Below, one piece after another: positions 1-7,992 of a stretch of DNA of 36,175 nt. The stretch is from Flammeovirgaceae bacterium UBA4465. Its GTDB lineage: Bacteria > Bacteroidota > Bacteroidia > Cytophagales > Cyclobacteriaceae. Location: positions 1-36,175 of the forward strand of contig CAJJCN010000017.1 of assembly GCA_905182655.1 (NCBI GenBank), read 5' to 3'. Position 1 is the stretch's first letter. Every line of letters starts with the position of its first letter. Below the pieces are notes generated by a model. That model was not told where the DNA came from. It worked only from the letters and a program-made list of their open reading frames with translations, and searched no databases. A program made the translations under genes and the position numbers.

Positions 1-1
1 T

Positions 2-235
2 TATTTGAATGATCGAGGTAAATTATACTTGGTCTCTGATAATCAGGCTTATTCTGCCTATGAAATTGCCCCTGAAGATGTAGAAGAGATTTGGGAAGCG
101 AGGGCTTTCATTAGTATCGATTTTCCTGATCCCGATGCTTCCAAAGAAATTTCGATCGATAAGCTGACAGATATTGTTTTAGATATTCAAAAAAATGTGA
201 TAGGATTGAAAGACGATTTACAAGGGAAGAACTAA
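2..235 (+). CDS. 3' end of an unknown protein (partial at window edge)
   Basis: The reading frame is open from the window edge to a TAA at 233-235, so only the last 77 or so residues are visible and the true start lies upstream. The residues are acidic and soluble-looking: a short beta-type stretch (KLYLVSDNQAYSAYEI), an acidic middle, and a C-terminal helix (DKLTDIVLDIQKNVIGLKDDL) that could form a coiled coil. I do not recognise the family and assign no function. It runs in the same direction as thrS but is separated from it by 433 bp. The frame stays open after the stop and encodes a very hydrophobic segment (see the next entry), so the annotated C-terminus may not be the ancestral one. 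Confidence 0.6.
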   Translation, partial: YLNDRGKLYLVSDNQAYSAYEIAPEDVEEIWEARAFISIDFPDPDASKEISIDKLTDIVLDIQKNVIGLKDDLQGKN

Positions 236-340
236 TTATTTCGAAGGATACTTTTAGGAATTCTATTGTTAATCCTTATCTTTTTAATTTTTGTCCTGTG
301 CTTGGCTCTAAATACTTTACTAAAATTAGGTGAATTTTGA
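236..340 (+). other. In-frame hydrophobic segment directly after the stop codon of the preceding gene
   Basis: Directly after the TAA at 233-235 the same frame continues for 34 codons to a TGA at 338-340. It encodes two arginines followed by about 22 strongly hydrophobic residues (RRILLGILLLILIFLIFVL) and a short tail ending KLGEF. This is the pattern of a tail-anchor or single transmembrane helix. There is no ATG or GTG in the segment; the only standard start, a TTG inside the hydrophobic run, would cut the helix. It could be the original C-terminus cut off by a nonsense change, a readthrough extension, or chance in an AT-rich stretch. Confidence 0.35.
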
Positions 341-668
341 ATTTACAAGGAATATTCAATTAATTCCTTTTTTTACCCCTTAGCAAAAAGTATTTCTTTA
401 AATCCGTTGAACGTTTGTGGGTTCGTAATTTCTATAATTCTCAGGTTTTAGGGGGAGCATTGTTTGAAAACTTTCGGAAAGTTCCGTGCTGTTTTAACTA
501 AAATGAGGTCAAATCGGTTAAAAAACACACAAAATGCTTTTGAGTAAATGAGCAATTAATACAAAAAAAAAATTATTTAAAATTTAAATCATTGCATATT
601 TGCCAAAATATTACTTTTGTTTTCAACAGGGTTAATTCAAAAGGAATAATATCAATTCAAAAAAATTC
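341..668 (+). other. Non-coding leader region upstream of thrS
   Basis: AT-rich, with no convincing ORF on either strand. It holds the proposed thrS promoter near its end. I see no T-box-like structure or clear terminator for the upstream gene. Confidence 0.5.
592..619 (+). promoter_or_regulatory. Probable promoter of the thrS-infC-rpmI-rplT operon
   Basis: TACTTTTG at 612-619 matches the Bacteroidota -7 consensus TAnnTTTG, and a TTG at 592-594 gives a -33 element 17 bp upstream. The start of transcription would be near 625, leaving a leader of about 45 nt before the thrS ATG. The match is by eye only. Confidence 0.5.
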
Positions 669-2606
669 ATGAGTACACAATCTATCATAATTACCTTACC
701 CGATGGAAGCAAGAAAAAATATCCTGGTCCGGTTACGCCCATGGATGTTGCCCTTGAGATCAGTGAAGGTTTGGCACGTAATGTATTAGCGGCCAAAGTC
801 AATGGCACCACAGTAGATGCTTCGGTGTCAATCAACGTGGATGCTAGGCTTGAATTATTGACATGGAAGGATGTTGAAGGTAAAGCTACGCTGTGGCATT
901 CTTCAGCTCATTTGATGGCTGAGGCATTGGAATCATTATATCCAGGTGTCAAATTGGGTATTGGACCAGCGATTGATAATGGCTTTTATTACGACGTTGA
1001 TTTTGGCGAAATGGATTTCGATGGTGAGCAATTATTCCTTATTGAAGAAAAAATGTTGGAATTGGCCCGTCAGAAAAATGAATTTCTGAGAAAATTAATC
1101 TCTAAACAAGATGCGGTTAAGTACTTTGACGAGAAAGGAGATGAGTACAAACTTGAGCTGATTGAAAACTTAAAGGATGGTGAAATTACTTTTTATACCC
1201 AAGGTAATTTCACTGATTTATGTAAGGGTCCTCACATTCCCAATACAGGTTTTATTAAGGCAGTTAAAATTTTAAATATTGCTGGAGCTTATTGGCGAGG
1301 AGATGAAAAAAGGAAACAACTCACGCGTCTCTATGGTATTTCGTTTCCTAAACAAAAAGAGCTGAAAGAATATTTAGCCCTTTTAGAAGAAGCAAAAAAA
1401 AGAGACCATAGGAAAATTGGGCAAGAGTTAGGCTTTTTCACATTTTCCCAAAAAGTAGGCAAGGGGCTTCCGCTTTGGTTACCCAAAGGTGCGGTATTGC
1501 GTGAAAGGTTAGAGAGTTTCCTGAAAAAAGCGCAAGTGAAGGCCGGATATGATCCCGTCATTACGCCACATATAGGGACTAAAGAGCTCTATGTCACATC
1601 AGGTCATTATGATAAATACGGTAAAGACTCTTTCCAACCTATTCGCACTCCCTCTGAGGATGAAGAGTTTTTGTTGAAGCCTATGAATTGTCCTCATCAC
1701 TGTGAGATTTATAAGTCCCAGCCTAGGTCATACAAAGAGCTTCCTGTACGTTATGCTGAGTTTGGAACCGTGTATCGGTATGAACAGAGTGGTGAGCTCC
1801 ATGGTTTGACTAGGGTTCGGGGTTTTACACAGGATGATGCCCATATTTTTTGTAGACCAGATCAAGTAAAAGAAGAATTTTCAAAGGTCATCGATTTAAC
1901 CTTATATGTGTTGAAGGCCTTGGGTTTTCCTGAATTTACTGCGCAAGTATCTTTAAGGGATCTATCAACTCCTGAGAAATACATCGGCACGGATGAGAAT
2001 TGGAATATAGCCGAAACGGCGATACAAGATGTAGCTAAAGAAAAAGGACTAGATACCATTATAGAAACTGGTGAAGCTGCTTTTTATGGTCCAAAATTAG
2101 ATTTTATGGTGAAAGATGCCATCGGGAGAAAGTGGCAATTAGGAACGATTCAGGTAGATTATACTTTGCCAGAGCGTTTTGAATTAGAATATGTTGGGGC
2201 TGATAATCAGAAACATCGTCCGGTAATGATTCACAGAGCTCCCTTTGGTTCACTCGAAAGATTTATTGCTATTCTCATTGAAAATACCGCGGGAAATTTG
2301 CCGCTTTGGTTGGCCCCTGAACAGTTTGCCATTTTACCTATTTCTGAAAAGTATCATGATTATGCGAAAGAAGTATTTCTACGGTTGCAAGAACATGATT
2401 TAAAAGGGTTTACAGATCAAAGAGATGAAAAGATAGGAAAAAAAATCAGAGATGCAGAGGTGAAGAAAATACCTTTCATGCTAATTGTGGGAGACAAGGA
2501 GTCTGCAGGAAGTACCCTGTCAGTGAGAGCTCATGGAACAGGAGATTTAGGATCTTTTAGTTTAAATGAGTTTTTAGAGATGTTTAAAAAGAAGATAGAA
2601 ATCTAA
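669..2606 (+). CDS. thrS: Threonine--tRNA ligase
   Basis: Class II aminoacyl-tRNA synthetase that charges tRNA-Thr with threonine in the cytoplasm. At 645 residues it has the full bacterial length. An N-terminal TGS domain (about 1-65) is followed by the editing domain ([11 protein letters not shown] near residue 80, with the second-site CKGPHIP motif), the catalytic core and a C-terminal anticodon-binding domain (about 540-640). The three residues expected to bind the catalytic zinc are present: Cys341 in MNCPHHC, His392 in QDDAHIF and His522 in MIHRAPFGS. Motif 2 is [21 protein letters not shown]. The ATG at 669 fits the TGS start. It leads the conserved order thrS-infC-rpmI-rplT, with 171 bp before infC, room for a separate infC leader. 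Confidence 0.98.
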   Translation: MSTQSIIITLPDGSKKKYPGPVTPMDVALEISEGLARNVLAAKVNGTTVDASVSINVDARLELLTWKDVEGKATLWHSSAHLMAEALESLYPGVKLGIGPAIDNGFYYDVDFGEMDFDGEQLFLIEEKMLELARQKNEFLRKLISKQDAVKYFDEKGDEYKLELIENLKDGEITFYTQGNFTDLCKGPHIPNTGFIKAVKILNIAGAYWRGDEKRKQLTRLYGISFPKQKELKEYLALLEEAKKRDHRKIGQELGFFTFSQKVGKGLPLWLPKGAVLRERLESFLKKAQVKAGYDPVITPHIGTKELYVTSGHYDKYGKDSFQPIRTPSEDEEFLLKPMNCPHHCEIYKSQPRSYKELPVRYAEFGTVYRYEQSGELHGLTRVRGFTQDDAHIFCRPDQVKEEFSKVIDLTLYVLKALGFPEFTAQVSLRDLSTPEKYIGTDENWNIAETAIQDVAKEKGLDTIIETGEAAFYGPKLDFMVKDAIGRKWQLGTIQVDYTLPERFELEYVGADNQKHRPVMIHRAPFGSLERFIAILIENTAGNLPLWLAPEQFAILPISEKYHDYAKEVFLRLQEHDLKGFTDQRDEKIGKKIRDAEVKKIPFMLIVGDKESAGSTLSVRAHGTGDLGSFSLNEFLEMFKKKIEI

Positions 2607-2777
2607 AGACTATTTAAAATCTTGAGAGTTACTGCAAACCTTTAGTTTTTATTACTCCTTCAAAAGTCGTTTTTTGATAAATTTTATGCTTTTTTGAGTA
2701 TAAGTTTTTTAATACATATTTAATTTGATGATATTTGCGATTCATTTTTTAGATGTTCAACCAGTAAAAACAAAGCA

Positions 2778-3326
2778 ATTAGTAGACAGATAACAAAAAG
2801 ACCTTATAGAGGTCGTGCTGAAGAACCTTACAAGGTCAATGATAAAATATCAGCATCAATGGTGAGAGTGGTGGGAGAAAATGTCAAAGTAGATGTTTAC
2901 CCATTAAATGTTGCTCTAAATTTAGCCAAGGAGCAAAGTTTAGACTTAGTTGAGATATCACCGAAAGCGGACCCTCCTGTTTGTAAAATAACTGATTATT
3001 CTAAGTTTAAGTACGAGCAAAAAAAGAAACAAAAGGAAATCAAATCTAAAGCCCAGAAGACGGTGATTAAGGAAATTAGATTTGGACCTAATACAGATGA
3101 TCATGATTTTGGTTTTAAACTAAATCATGCTAAAAAGTTTCTCCATGAGGGATCAAAGGTCAAGGCCTATGTTCACTTTGTAGGAAGGTCGATTGTTTTT
3201 AAAGAAAGAGGCGAAATACTTTTATTAAAATTCGCGCAATCTCTTGAAGAATCGGCAAAAGTTGAACAATTCCCTAAATTAGAGGGTAAAAGAATGTTTT
3301 TAATGTTATCACCCAAGCAGAAGTAA
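2778..3326 (+). CDS. infC: Translation initiation factor IF-3, probably starting at ATT
   Basis: IF-3 binds the 30S subunit, keeps the subunits apart and proofreads start codon choice. Family residues are clear: [25 protein letters not shown] at the end of the N-terminal domain, a basic linker ([11 protein letters not shown]), then [14 protein letters not shown] and the C-terminal domain ending [13 protein letters not shown]. The first ATG (2859) would remove the conserved N-terminal segment [10 protein letters not shown]. The same frame is open upstream to a TAA at 2721-2723 and contains no ATG, GTG or TTG there. ATT at 2778 (or ATA at 2790) therefore starts the gene, giving about 182 residues. 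An ATT start is known for infC in other bacteria, where IF-3 discriminates against it and so represses itself. rpmI follows 11 bp downstream. Confidence 0.95.
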   Translation: MSRQITKRPYRGRAEEPYKVNDKISASMVRVVGENVKVDVYPLNVALNLAKEQSLDLVEISPKADPPVCKITDYSKFKYEQKKKQKEIKSKAQKTVIKEIRFGPNTDDHDFGFKLNHAKKFLHEGSKVKAYVHFVGRSIVFKERGEILLLKFAQSLEESAKVEQFPKLEGKRMFLMLSPKQK

Positions 3327-3337
3327 ACGATTAAATA

Positions 3338-3532
3338 ATGCCTAAAGTAAAAACAAATTCAAGTGCAAAAAAGAGATTTAAACTGACCGGTTCAGGAAAA
3401 ATCAAACGTAAGCACGCTTTCAAGAGTCATATTTTGACGAAAAAAGAAACCAAACAAAAACGCAATCTTACACAAGCAGGTTTGGTTCATAAAGCAGATG
3501 AAAACAACGTTAAATTAATGTTGCACATCTAA
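3338..3532 (+). CDS. rpmI: 50S ribosomal protein L35
   Basis: A small, very basic protein of the large ribosomal subunit. It has 64 residues, the usual length, with the family signature [24 protein letters not shown], shown here as its two parts [14 protein letters not shown] and [17 protein letters not shown]. It starts at the ATG 11 bp after infC and lies between infC and rplT, the order found in most bacteria. The C-terminal end ([12 protein letters not shown]) is slightly different from the common RKML-type endings, but nothing suggests damage. Confidence 0.97.
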   Translation: MPKVKTNSSAKKRFKLTGSGKIKRKHAFKSHILTKKETKQKRNLTQAGLVHKADENNVKLMLHI

Positions 3533-3586
3533 TTGGTTCAAATGTATAACCCAATGATTGGTTTTAAGTGTATGTTACCACCAATC
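3531..3586 (+). promoter_or_regulatory. Candidate alternating stem-loops between rpmI and rplT
   Basis: Four short complementary segments alternate: ATTGG (3532-3536), CCAAT (3551-3555), ATTGG (3557-3561, as GATTGG from 3556) and CCAAT (3581-3585, as CCAATC to 3586). Each can pair with its neighbour, so at least two mutually exclusive folds are possible just upstream of rplT. L20 is a translational repressor of this operon in other bacteria; whether this region is its target is a guess. Confidence 0.3.
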
Positions 3587-3606
3587 GTTAAAAACAAATA
3601 AATAAA

Positions 3607-3951
3607 ATGAGATCAGTTAATCATGTAGCCTCAAAGGCGAGAAGAACAAAAATGATGAAACATGCCAAAGGTTACTTTGGCAGGAGGAAAAATGTCTGGA
3701 CGGTTGCAAAGAATGCTATTGAAAAAGGATGGCAGTATGCTTACCGAGATAGGAAAGTTAAAAAGAGAGAATTTAGGGCCTTGTGGATTCAGCGTATCAA
3801 TGCCGGAGCAAGACAATACGATTTAAGTTATTCCAAATTTATGGGATTGTTGAAGAAGAAGAGTATCGAAATCAACAGAAAGGTACTTGCTGACTTGGCT
3901 ATGAACAATGAAAAAGCTTTTAAGGCGATCGTAGATACCGCCAAGAAATAA
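3607..3951 (+). CDS. rplT: 50S ribosomal protein L20
   Basis: Large-subunit assembly protein that binds 23S rRNA and in several bacteria also represses translation of rpmI-rplT. The 114-residue length is normal. Family residues are plain: [27 protein letters not shown] in the basic N-terminal extension (here given in part as [12 protein letters not shown]), [23 protein letters not shown] in the middle (as [16 protein letters not shown]) and [10 protein letters not shown] near the end. It is the last gene of the translation operon; a strong hairpin terminator begins 13 bp after its stop. The 74 bp before it contain alternating complementary segments. Confidence 0.98.
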   Translation: MRSVNHVASKARRTKMMKHAKGYFGRRKNVWTVAKNAIEKGWQYAYRDRKVKKREFRALWIQRINAGARQYDLSYSKFMGLLKKKSIEINRKVLADLAMNNEKAFKAIVDTAKK

Positions 3952-3964
3952 CAATTAGAAATAT

Positions 3965-4001
3965 AAAAAAAGCCATTCAATTTAATTGAGTGGCTTTTTT
4001 T
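3965..4001. terminator. Bidirectional rho-independent terminator
   Basis: Stem AGCCATTCAAT (3971-3981) pairs with ATTGAGTGGCT (3985-3995) with one G-T pair around a 3-base loop. It is flanked by an A-run (3965-3970) and a T-run (3996-4001), so it can work on both strands: for rplT on plus and for the LytTR gene that ends at 4057 on minus. Confidence 0.9.
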
Positions 4002-4056
4002 ATGCGCCAAAGTTTATACTTAAAGGCTTGGTAATATTTTTGTTGTTTGGGATCGC

Positions 4057-4761
4057 TTATTTTTTCAGATTCAACAAGGATAAGGCCTTTTCTTGATAGA
4101 ATCGTCCTATAGGAACGATGTGAGATCCAATTTCCATCTCAGTTGAAGTAAGGGCTTTAATATGGGCGGTAGCTATGGTATAGCTTTTGTGTATTCTAGT
4201 AAATCTATGGCGAGGTAAATGGTTGGTAAAATGCCCAATATTAGCATGGACGATATATTCTTCATACAAAGTCTTTATTAAAATATAATCCTTTAATCCC
4301 TCTACAAACAATATATCACTATAGTTGACTCGCGTAAGCTTTTTGTTTGTCTTTACAAATATGTGATCGTTCTGAGGTACTTCGGCTGTTAAGGTGGCTC
4401 TCAATGGCTGAGTAGAACAAATTTTGGCAACACATTTCATGAACCTAGCAGCGTCGAGAGGGAGTGTTAAGAAGTCTATGATGTTTCGATATGCATAGCA
4501 TTTTGCCGCTAATTCTGGTGTCTTTGAAATTATAATAACTCCGATTTCTGAATGCCAGCAATTGACTAAGTCAAATACATCAATCTCATCAAAATTATCA
4601 AATAAAAAAATGAAATCAATGGAATGGTTTTGGATGCTATTTTGTAAATTTTTTAATGAATTTGTGTTTTCTATAATATCTAAATCAGAATATTGATGGA
4701 TCAAATGGGTTAGATGGGTCCTTTTTATTTCATCATTTCCAATGATTATGCCATTTATCAT
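4057..4761 (-). CDS. LytTR-type DNA-binding regulator with a degenerate receiver domain
   Basis: A 234-residue two-domain protein. The C-terminal part (about 138-230) is a LytTR DNA-binding domain: ILFVEGLKDYILIKT followed by RFTRIHKSYTIA and the final IPIGR-like VPIGRFYQEK. The N-terminal part has the size and layout of a CheY-like receiver, but the key positions are altered: the acidic pair is Asn9-Asp10, the phosphoacceptor position after IFL is Phe54 (with Asp55 next to it), and the lysine of the usual LKP motif is Leu100. Normal phosphorylation is therefore unlikely. No histidine kinase lies beside it. I place the start at the ATG at 4761, not the TTG two codons earlier. Three phased repeats begin 9 bp upstream, which suggests self-regulation or control of the divergent ROK gene. 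Confidence 0.85.
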   Translation of the reverse strand: MINGIIIGNDEIKRTHLTHLIHQYSDLDIIENTNSLKNLQNSIQNHSIDFIFLFDNFDEIDVFDLVNCWHSEIGVIIISKTPELAAKCYAYRNIIDFLTLPLDAARFMKCVAKICSTQPLRATLTAEVPQNDHIFVKTNKKLTRVNYSDILFVEGLKDYILIKTLYEEYIVHANIGHFTNHLPRHRFTRIHKSYTIATAHIKALTSTEMEIGSHIVPIGRFYQEKALSLLNLKK

Positions 4762-4769
4762 ATACAAAT

Positions 4770-4818
4770 AGTTAAATAGATAGGTTAAAAATTAAATATG
4801 TTGTTTGTAAGTTAAATA
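4770..4818. promoter_or_regulatory. Three 9-bp direct repeats with exact 20-bp spacing (candidate LytTR operator)
   Basis: AGTTAAATA at 4770-4778, AATTAAATA at 4790-4798 and AGTTAAATA at 4810-4818 start exactly 20 bp apart. They lie between the LytTR gene and the divergent ROK kinase gene. LytTR proteins are known to bind paired direct repeats about two helical turns apart, so this is a plausible operator, though the region is AT-rich. Confidence 0.5.
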
Positions 4819-4943
4819 TTGTTGTTGGTATAATTTATTTAATTAAGTTTTTATTTTTTGACTTCTTTTTGATAAGATTTGATAACTATGCGAACTATGA
4901 AATGTTTGTGTACAAAATCTATCATGCTCAATAAAGAAAATAA

Positions 4944-5900
4944 ATGTTGAATAAATATGTGATAGGTATTGATGTGGGGGGAACCCATACGCGGATTGGT
5001 CAAATAAGTGCATCGGGGGAAGTCCTAAAAAATCAGATGTTGAAGACCGCTGACTATGGGAATGCGGCTACTTTCCTTGAACATTTGATAGGCGTGATCA
5101 AAACTATGATCAGTGATGATATGGAAGGGTTTTTGGGGATAGGAATGGGAGCGCCAAGTGTCAACGAGCAAAACCAAACGATAACCTATGCTGCCAATCT
5201 TAACTGGGACGGTTCTTTAGATATCATCCAAGCACTGAGTCAGGCATTTTTGGTCCCGGTCAAGCTAACCAATGACGCCAACCTCTTGGTTCTTGCTCAT
5301 CAGCATTTTGATGATACTTTATTGTCAGATTTTTTTGTGGTAACCTTAGGTACGGGCGTTGGAGCAGGTATCTGTTGTAATGGGAGCTTATTGAAGGGAA
5401 AAGAAGGTTTTGCAGGAGAATTAGGGCATGTAATTGTAAATGAACGGGGAAGAGCATGTTCTTGCGGTAGGCAGGGATGTCTCGAGTGTTACGTCTCAGC
5501 AAATGGAATTATTAGAACCGTAATCTCTTTAATTGCTCAATTTAATAGCTATAAAGGCTCATTATTGGACATACCCATGGCGGATTTAAATGCTAAAATG
5601 ATCACAGAATTGGCTTTGTCTGGAGACGAAATTGCCAAAAGAGCGTTGACCTTAACCGGTCAAATGCTAGGTCAGGCACTGGCCAATATGGTAGCTTTAT
5701 TCAATCCTCAGCTTATTTATTTGGCAGGAGGCGTTACCCATGCTGGTGAGCTTCTGTTAGCACCTACACGTCAATTTTTTCATCAGCATCTCTTGAATGT
5801 TTATCCTGATATAATAACGATTGAAAAATCAAAATTTGATGATCATGAGGGAGCTATTTTAGGTGCGTCTGTCTTGATATGGCAATTAAACGAAGGCTAA
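4944..5900 (+). CDS. ROK family sugar kinase (glucokinase or amino-sugar kinase)
   Basis: A 318-residue ROK kinase that transfers phosphate from ATP to a hexose or hexosamine. Visible motifs: the phosphate-binding loop GIDVGGTHTRIG near the N-terminus, the catalytic aspartate in LTNDANLLVLA, GTGVGAGI, the substrate-side GELGHVIV and the zinc site CSCGRQGCLE. All parts expected of an active kinase are present, and there is no N-terminal helix-turn-helix, so it is an enzyme and not a ROK repressor. The next gene, 30 bp downstream, has a glucosamine-6-phosphate deaminase-like domain; this suggests that the substrate may be an amino sugar such as N-acetylglucosamine or glucosamine, but glucose cannot be excluded from sequence alone. 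Confidence 0.9.
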   Translation: MLNKYVIGIDVGGTHTRIGQISASGEVLKNQMLKTADYGNAATFLEHLIGVIKTMISDDMEGFLGIGMGAPSVNEQNQTITYAANLNWDGSLDIIQALSQAFLVPVKLTNDANLLVLAHQHFDDTLLSDFFVVTLGTGVGAGICCNGSLLKGKEGFAGELGHVIVNERGRACSCGRQGCLECYVSANGIIRTVISLIAQFNSYKGSLLDIPMADLNAKMITELALSGDEIAKRALTLTGQMLGQALANMVALFNPQLIYLAGGVTHAGELLLAPTRQFFHQHLLNVYPDIITIEKSKFDDHEGAILGASVLIWQLNEG

Positions 5901-5930
5901 ATTTATAAAAAACGTAGTCACAATTATTTT

Positions 5931-7874
5931 ATGAAAATGAATAACAAGGTTTTGACCAAAGAAAAATGGGAGGCGTCACCTTTCACCAAAAGAGAGAAAA
6001 TTCATACACAGCTGTATGAAACTTCGTTGTCGGCATCTACAGCTATAGCGGCTGAAATAGCTGATTTAATCACAGAAAAGCAATCGCTAGATGAGTTTTG
6101 TGTGTTGGGGCTAGCTACGGGATCTTCTCCTAAAAGTGTTTATAAAGAGTTAATCAGGTTGCACAAGGAAGAGGGTCTAAGTTTTGAAAATGTTGTTTGC
6201 TTTAATTTGGATGAATATTACCCTATGAATCCAGATGCCTTACAGAGCTATGTAAAGTTCATGCATGAGCAGCTTTTTGATCATATTGATATAAAACCTG
6301 AAAATATTTATATACCCGAGGGTACGACTAGCAAAGCTTCGGTGGCTGATTTTTGTTATGGTTATGAGGAAAAAATAGATAAATATGGAGGCTTAGATAT
6401 TCAGATTTTGGGTATTGGACGGACTGGACATATTGGGTTCAATGAGCCGGGTTCCTCATCTCAATCCATAACGCGACTGGTAAATTTAGATTCCATTACT
6501 AGAATAGATGCAGCCAGTGATTTTTTTGGTGAAGAAAATGTTCCTGTCAAAGCCATAACCATGGGTGTAGGGACTATTATGAAAGCGCGTCGCATAATTA
6601 TCATGGCATGGGGTGAGGCCAAGTCTGGTATTGTAGCTCAAGCCATTGAAAATCAGCCGTCTGATAATGTTCCTGCAAGCTACTTGCAGTTTCATCCAAA
6701 TACATCTTTTGTTTTAGATGCGGCCGCAGGATCAGAATTGTCTCGAAGGAAAACACCATGGGCACTGGGGGTCATTGATTGGAATCCAGAATTAACGAAG
6801 CGAGCGGTAATATGGCTGTGTGAAAAGTTAAAAAAGCCTATTTTGAAATTGACTGCTCGAGATTATAGTGATCATGGGATGGGAGATTTGATTTTAGAAA
6901 ATGATACGGCTTATAATATCAATATTAAAATATTTAATCAACTCCAACATACTATAACGGGCTGGCCAGGAGGTAAGCCTGGGGTGGATGATACTTACAG
7001 GCCGGAAAGAGCACTTCCAGGTAAAAAGCGGATTATCATCTTTAGCCCGCACCCAGATGACGATGTCATTTCTATGGGAGGTACTTTTTTACGTTTGGTC
7101 GATCAAGGACATGAGGTTCATGTGGCCTACCAAACATCTGGAAATATTGCCGTATTTGATGAAGAAGTAGTGCGCTTTGCAGATTTTTATGTAGATCTAA
7201 AGAATAATTATGAGGATCAACCCGCCAAGACTAACTCTTTATATAAGAGAGTTCTCGAGGCGATAAGTAATAAGCAATCTGGGGAAGTTGATGCTGATAT
7301 TGTACAAAACATTAAATCATTGATCCGTAGGGGTGAAGCGAAGGCTGCTTGTAGGTATGTGGGTATTCCTGATGAGAATGTTCATTTCCTTGATATGCCC
7401 TTTTATGAAACGGGAGCTATAGAGAAAAAACCTATAAGTGATGCAGACATTGATATCATTACGGAGTTGATCACAGCTATTAAACCAAATCAAATATATG
7501 CTGCGGGAGATCTTTCAGATCCTCATGGAACCCATCGTGTTTGTTTGGATGCTATTTTTAAGTCTTTAGACACAATTAAGAAATCATCTTTTATGAGTAA
7601 TTGTTGGTTATGGTTGTATAGAGGTGCTTGGCAAGAATGGTCAGTGGAAGAAATAGAAATGGCCGTTCCTTTAAGCCCTAGTGAGGTACTTAGAAAAAAG
7701 AAGGCAATTTTCAAACATCAATCACAAAAAGATACGGCTGTTTTTCCGGGGAGTGATGAAAGAGAATTTTGGCAGCGTGCGGCTGATCGAAATCAAGATA
7801 CAGCTCATAAATATCATCAATTGGGTCTAGCGGAATATGAAGCGATAGAGGCCTTCAAAAGACATTATTTTTAA
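5931..7874 (+). CDS. nagB: NagB-like deaminase fused to a PIG-L (LmbE) family deacetylase
   Basis: A 647-residue fusion. Residues about 20-290 are a glucosamine-6-phosphate deaminase/isomerase domain: GLATGSSP, FNLDEYY and GIGRTGHIGFNEP. Residues about 365-640 are a PIG-L/LmbE zinc deacetylase domain: HPDDD at 374-378, the later DPHGTH, and VHFLDMPFY. A plausible joint role is removal of the acetyl group and the amino group of amino-sugar phosphates, feeding fructose-6-phosphate, but the order of action is inferred. One residue is unusual: the position equal to the catalytic Asp141 of E. coli NagB (GNDGH) is Thr (GRTGH), although the His and Glu that follow are kept. I recall the same GRTGH form in related Bacteroidota fusions, so it is probably a lineage trait. 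It forms an operon with the ROK kinase. Confidence 0.9.
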   Translation: MKMNNKVLTKEKWEASPFTKREKIHTQLYETSLSASTAIAAEIADLITEKQSLDEFCVLGLATGSSPKSVYKELIRLHKEEGLSFENVVCFNLDEYYPMNPDALQSYVKFMHEQLFDHIDIKPENIYIPEGTTSKASVADFCYGYEEKIDKYGGLDIQILGIGRTGHIGFNEPGSSSQSITRLVNLDSITRIDAASDFFGEENVPVKAITMGVGTIMKARRIIIMAWGEAKSGIVAQAIENQPSDNVPASYLQFHPNTSFVLDAAAGSELSRRKTPWALGVIDWNPELTKRAVIWLCEKLKKPILKLTARDYSDHGMGDLILENDTAYNINIKIFNQLQHTITGWPGGKPGVDDTYRPERALPGKKRIIIFSPHPDDDVISMGGTFLRLVDQGHEVHVAYQTSGNIAVFDEEVVRFADFYVDLKNNYEDQPAKTNSLYKRVLEAISNKQSGEVDADIVQNIKSLIRRGEAKAACRYVGIPDENVHFLDMPFYETGAIEKKPISDADIDIITELITAIKPNQIYAAGDLSDPHGTHRVCLDAIFKSLDTIKKSSFMSNCWLWLYRGAWQEWSVEEIEMAVPLSPSEVLRKKKAIFKHQSQKDTAVFPGSDEREFWQRAADRNQDTAHKYHQLGLAEYEAIEAFKRHYF

Positions 7875-7992
7875 CATTACCTACACTTTCCAATGTTTGA
7901 TACTTTTTAAATTCCCTTTACTATTTGCCTCTGAGGTTGTTTGTTAAGCGCATCTATTACAGAAGACCTCTAGTTAAAAGCGGGATCAGTTT

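Noticed and set aside
2859-3326. infC starting at the first ATG
   Set aside because: It removes conserved N-terminal residues that are encoded in frame just upstream.
7873-7897. AACATT/AATGTT inverted repeat after the NagB fusion as a terminator
   Set aside because: Six AT-rich pairs with a long loop are too weak to call.
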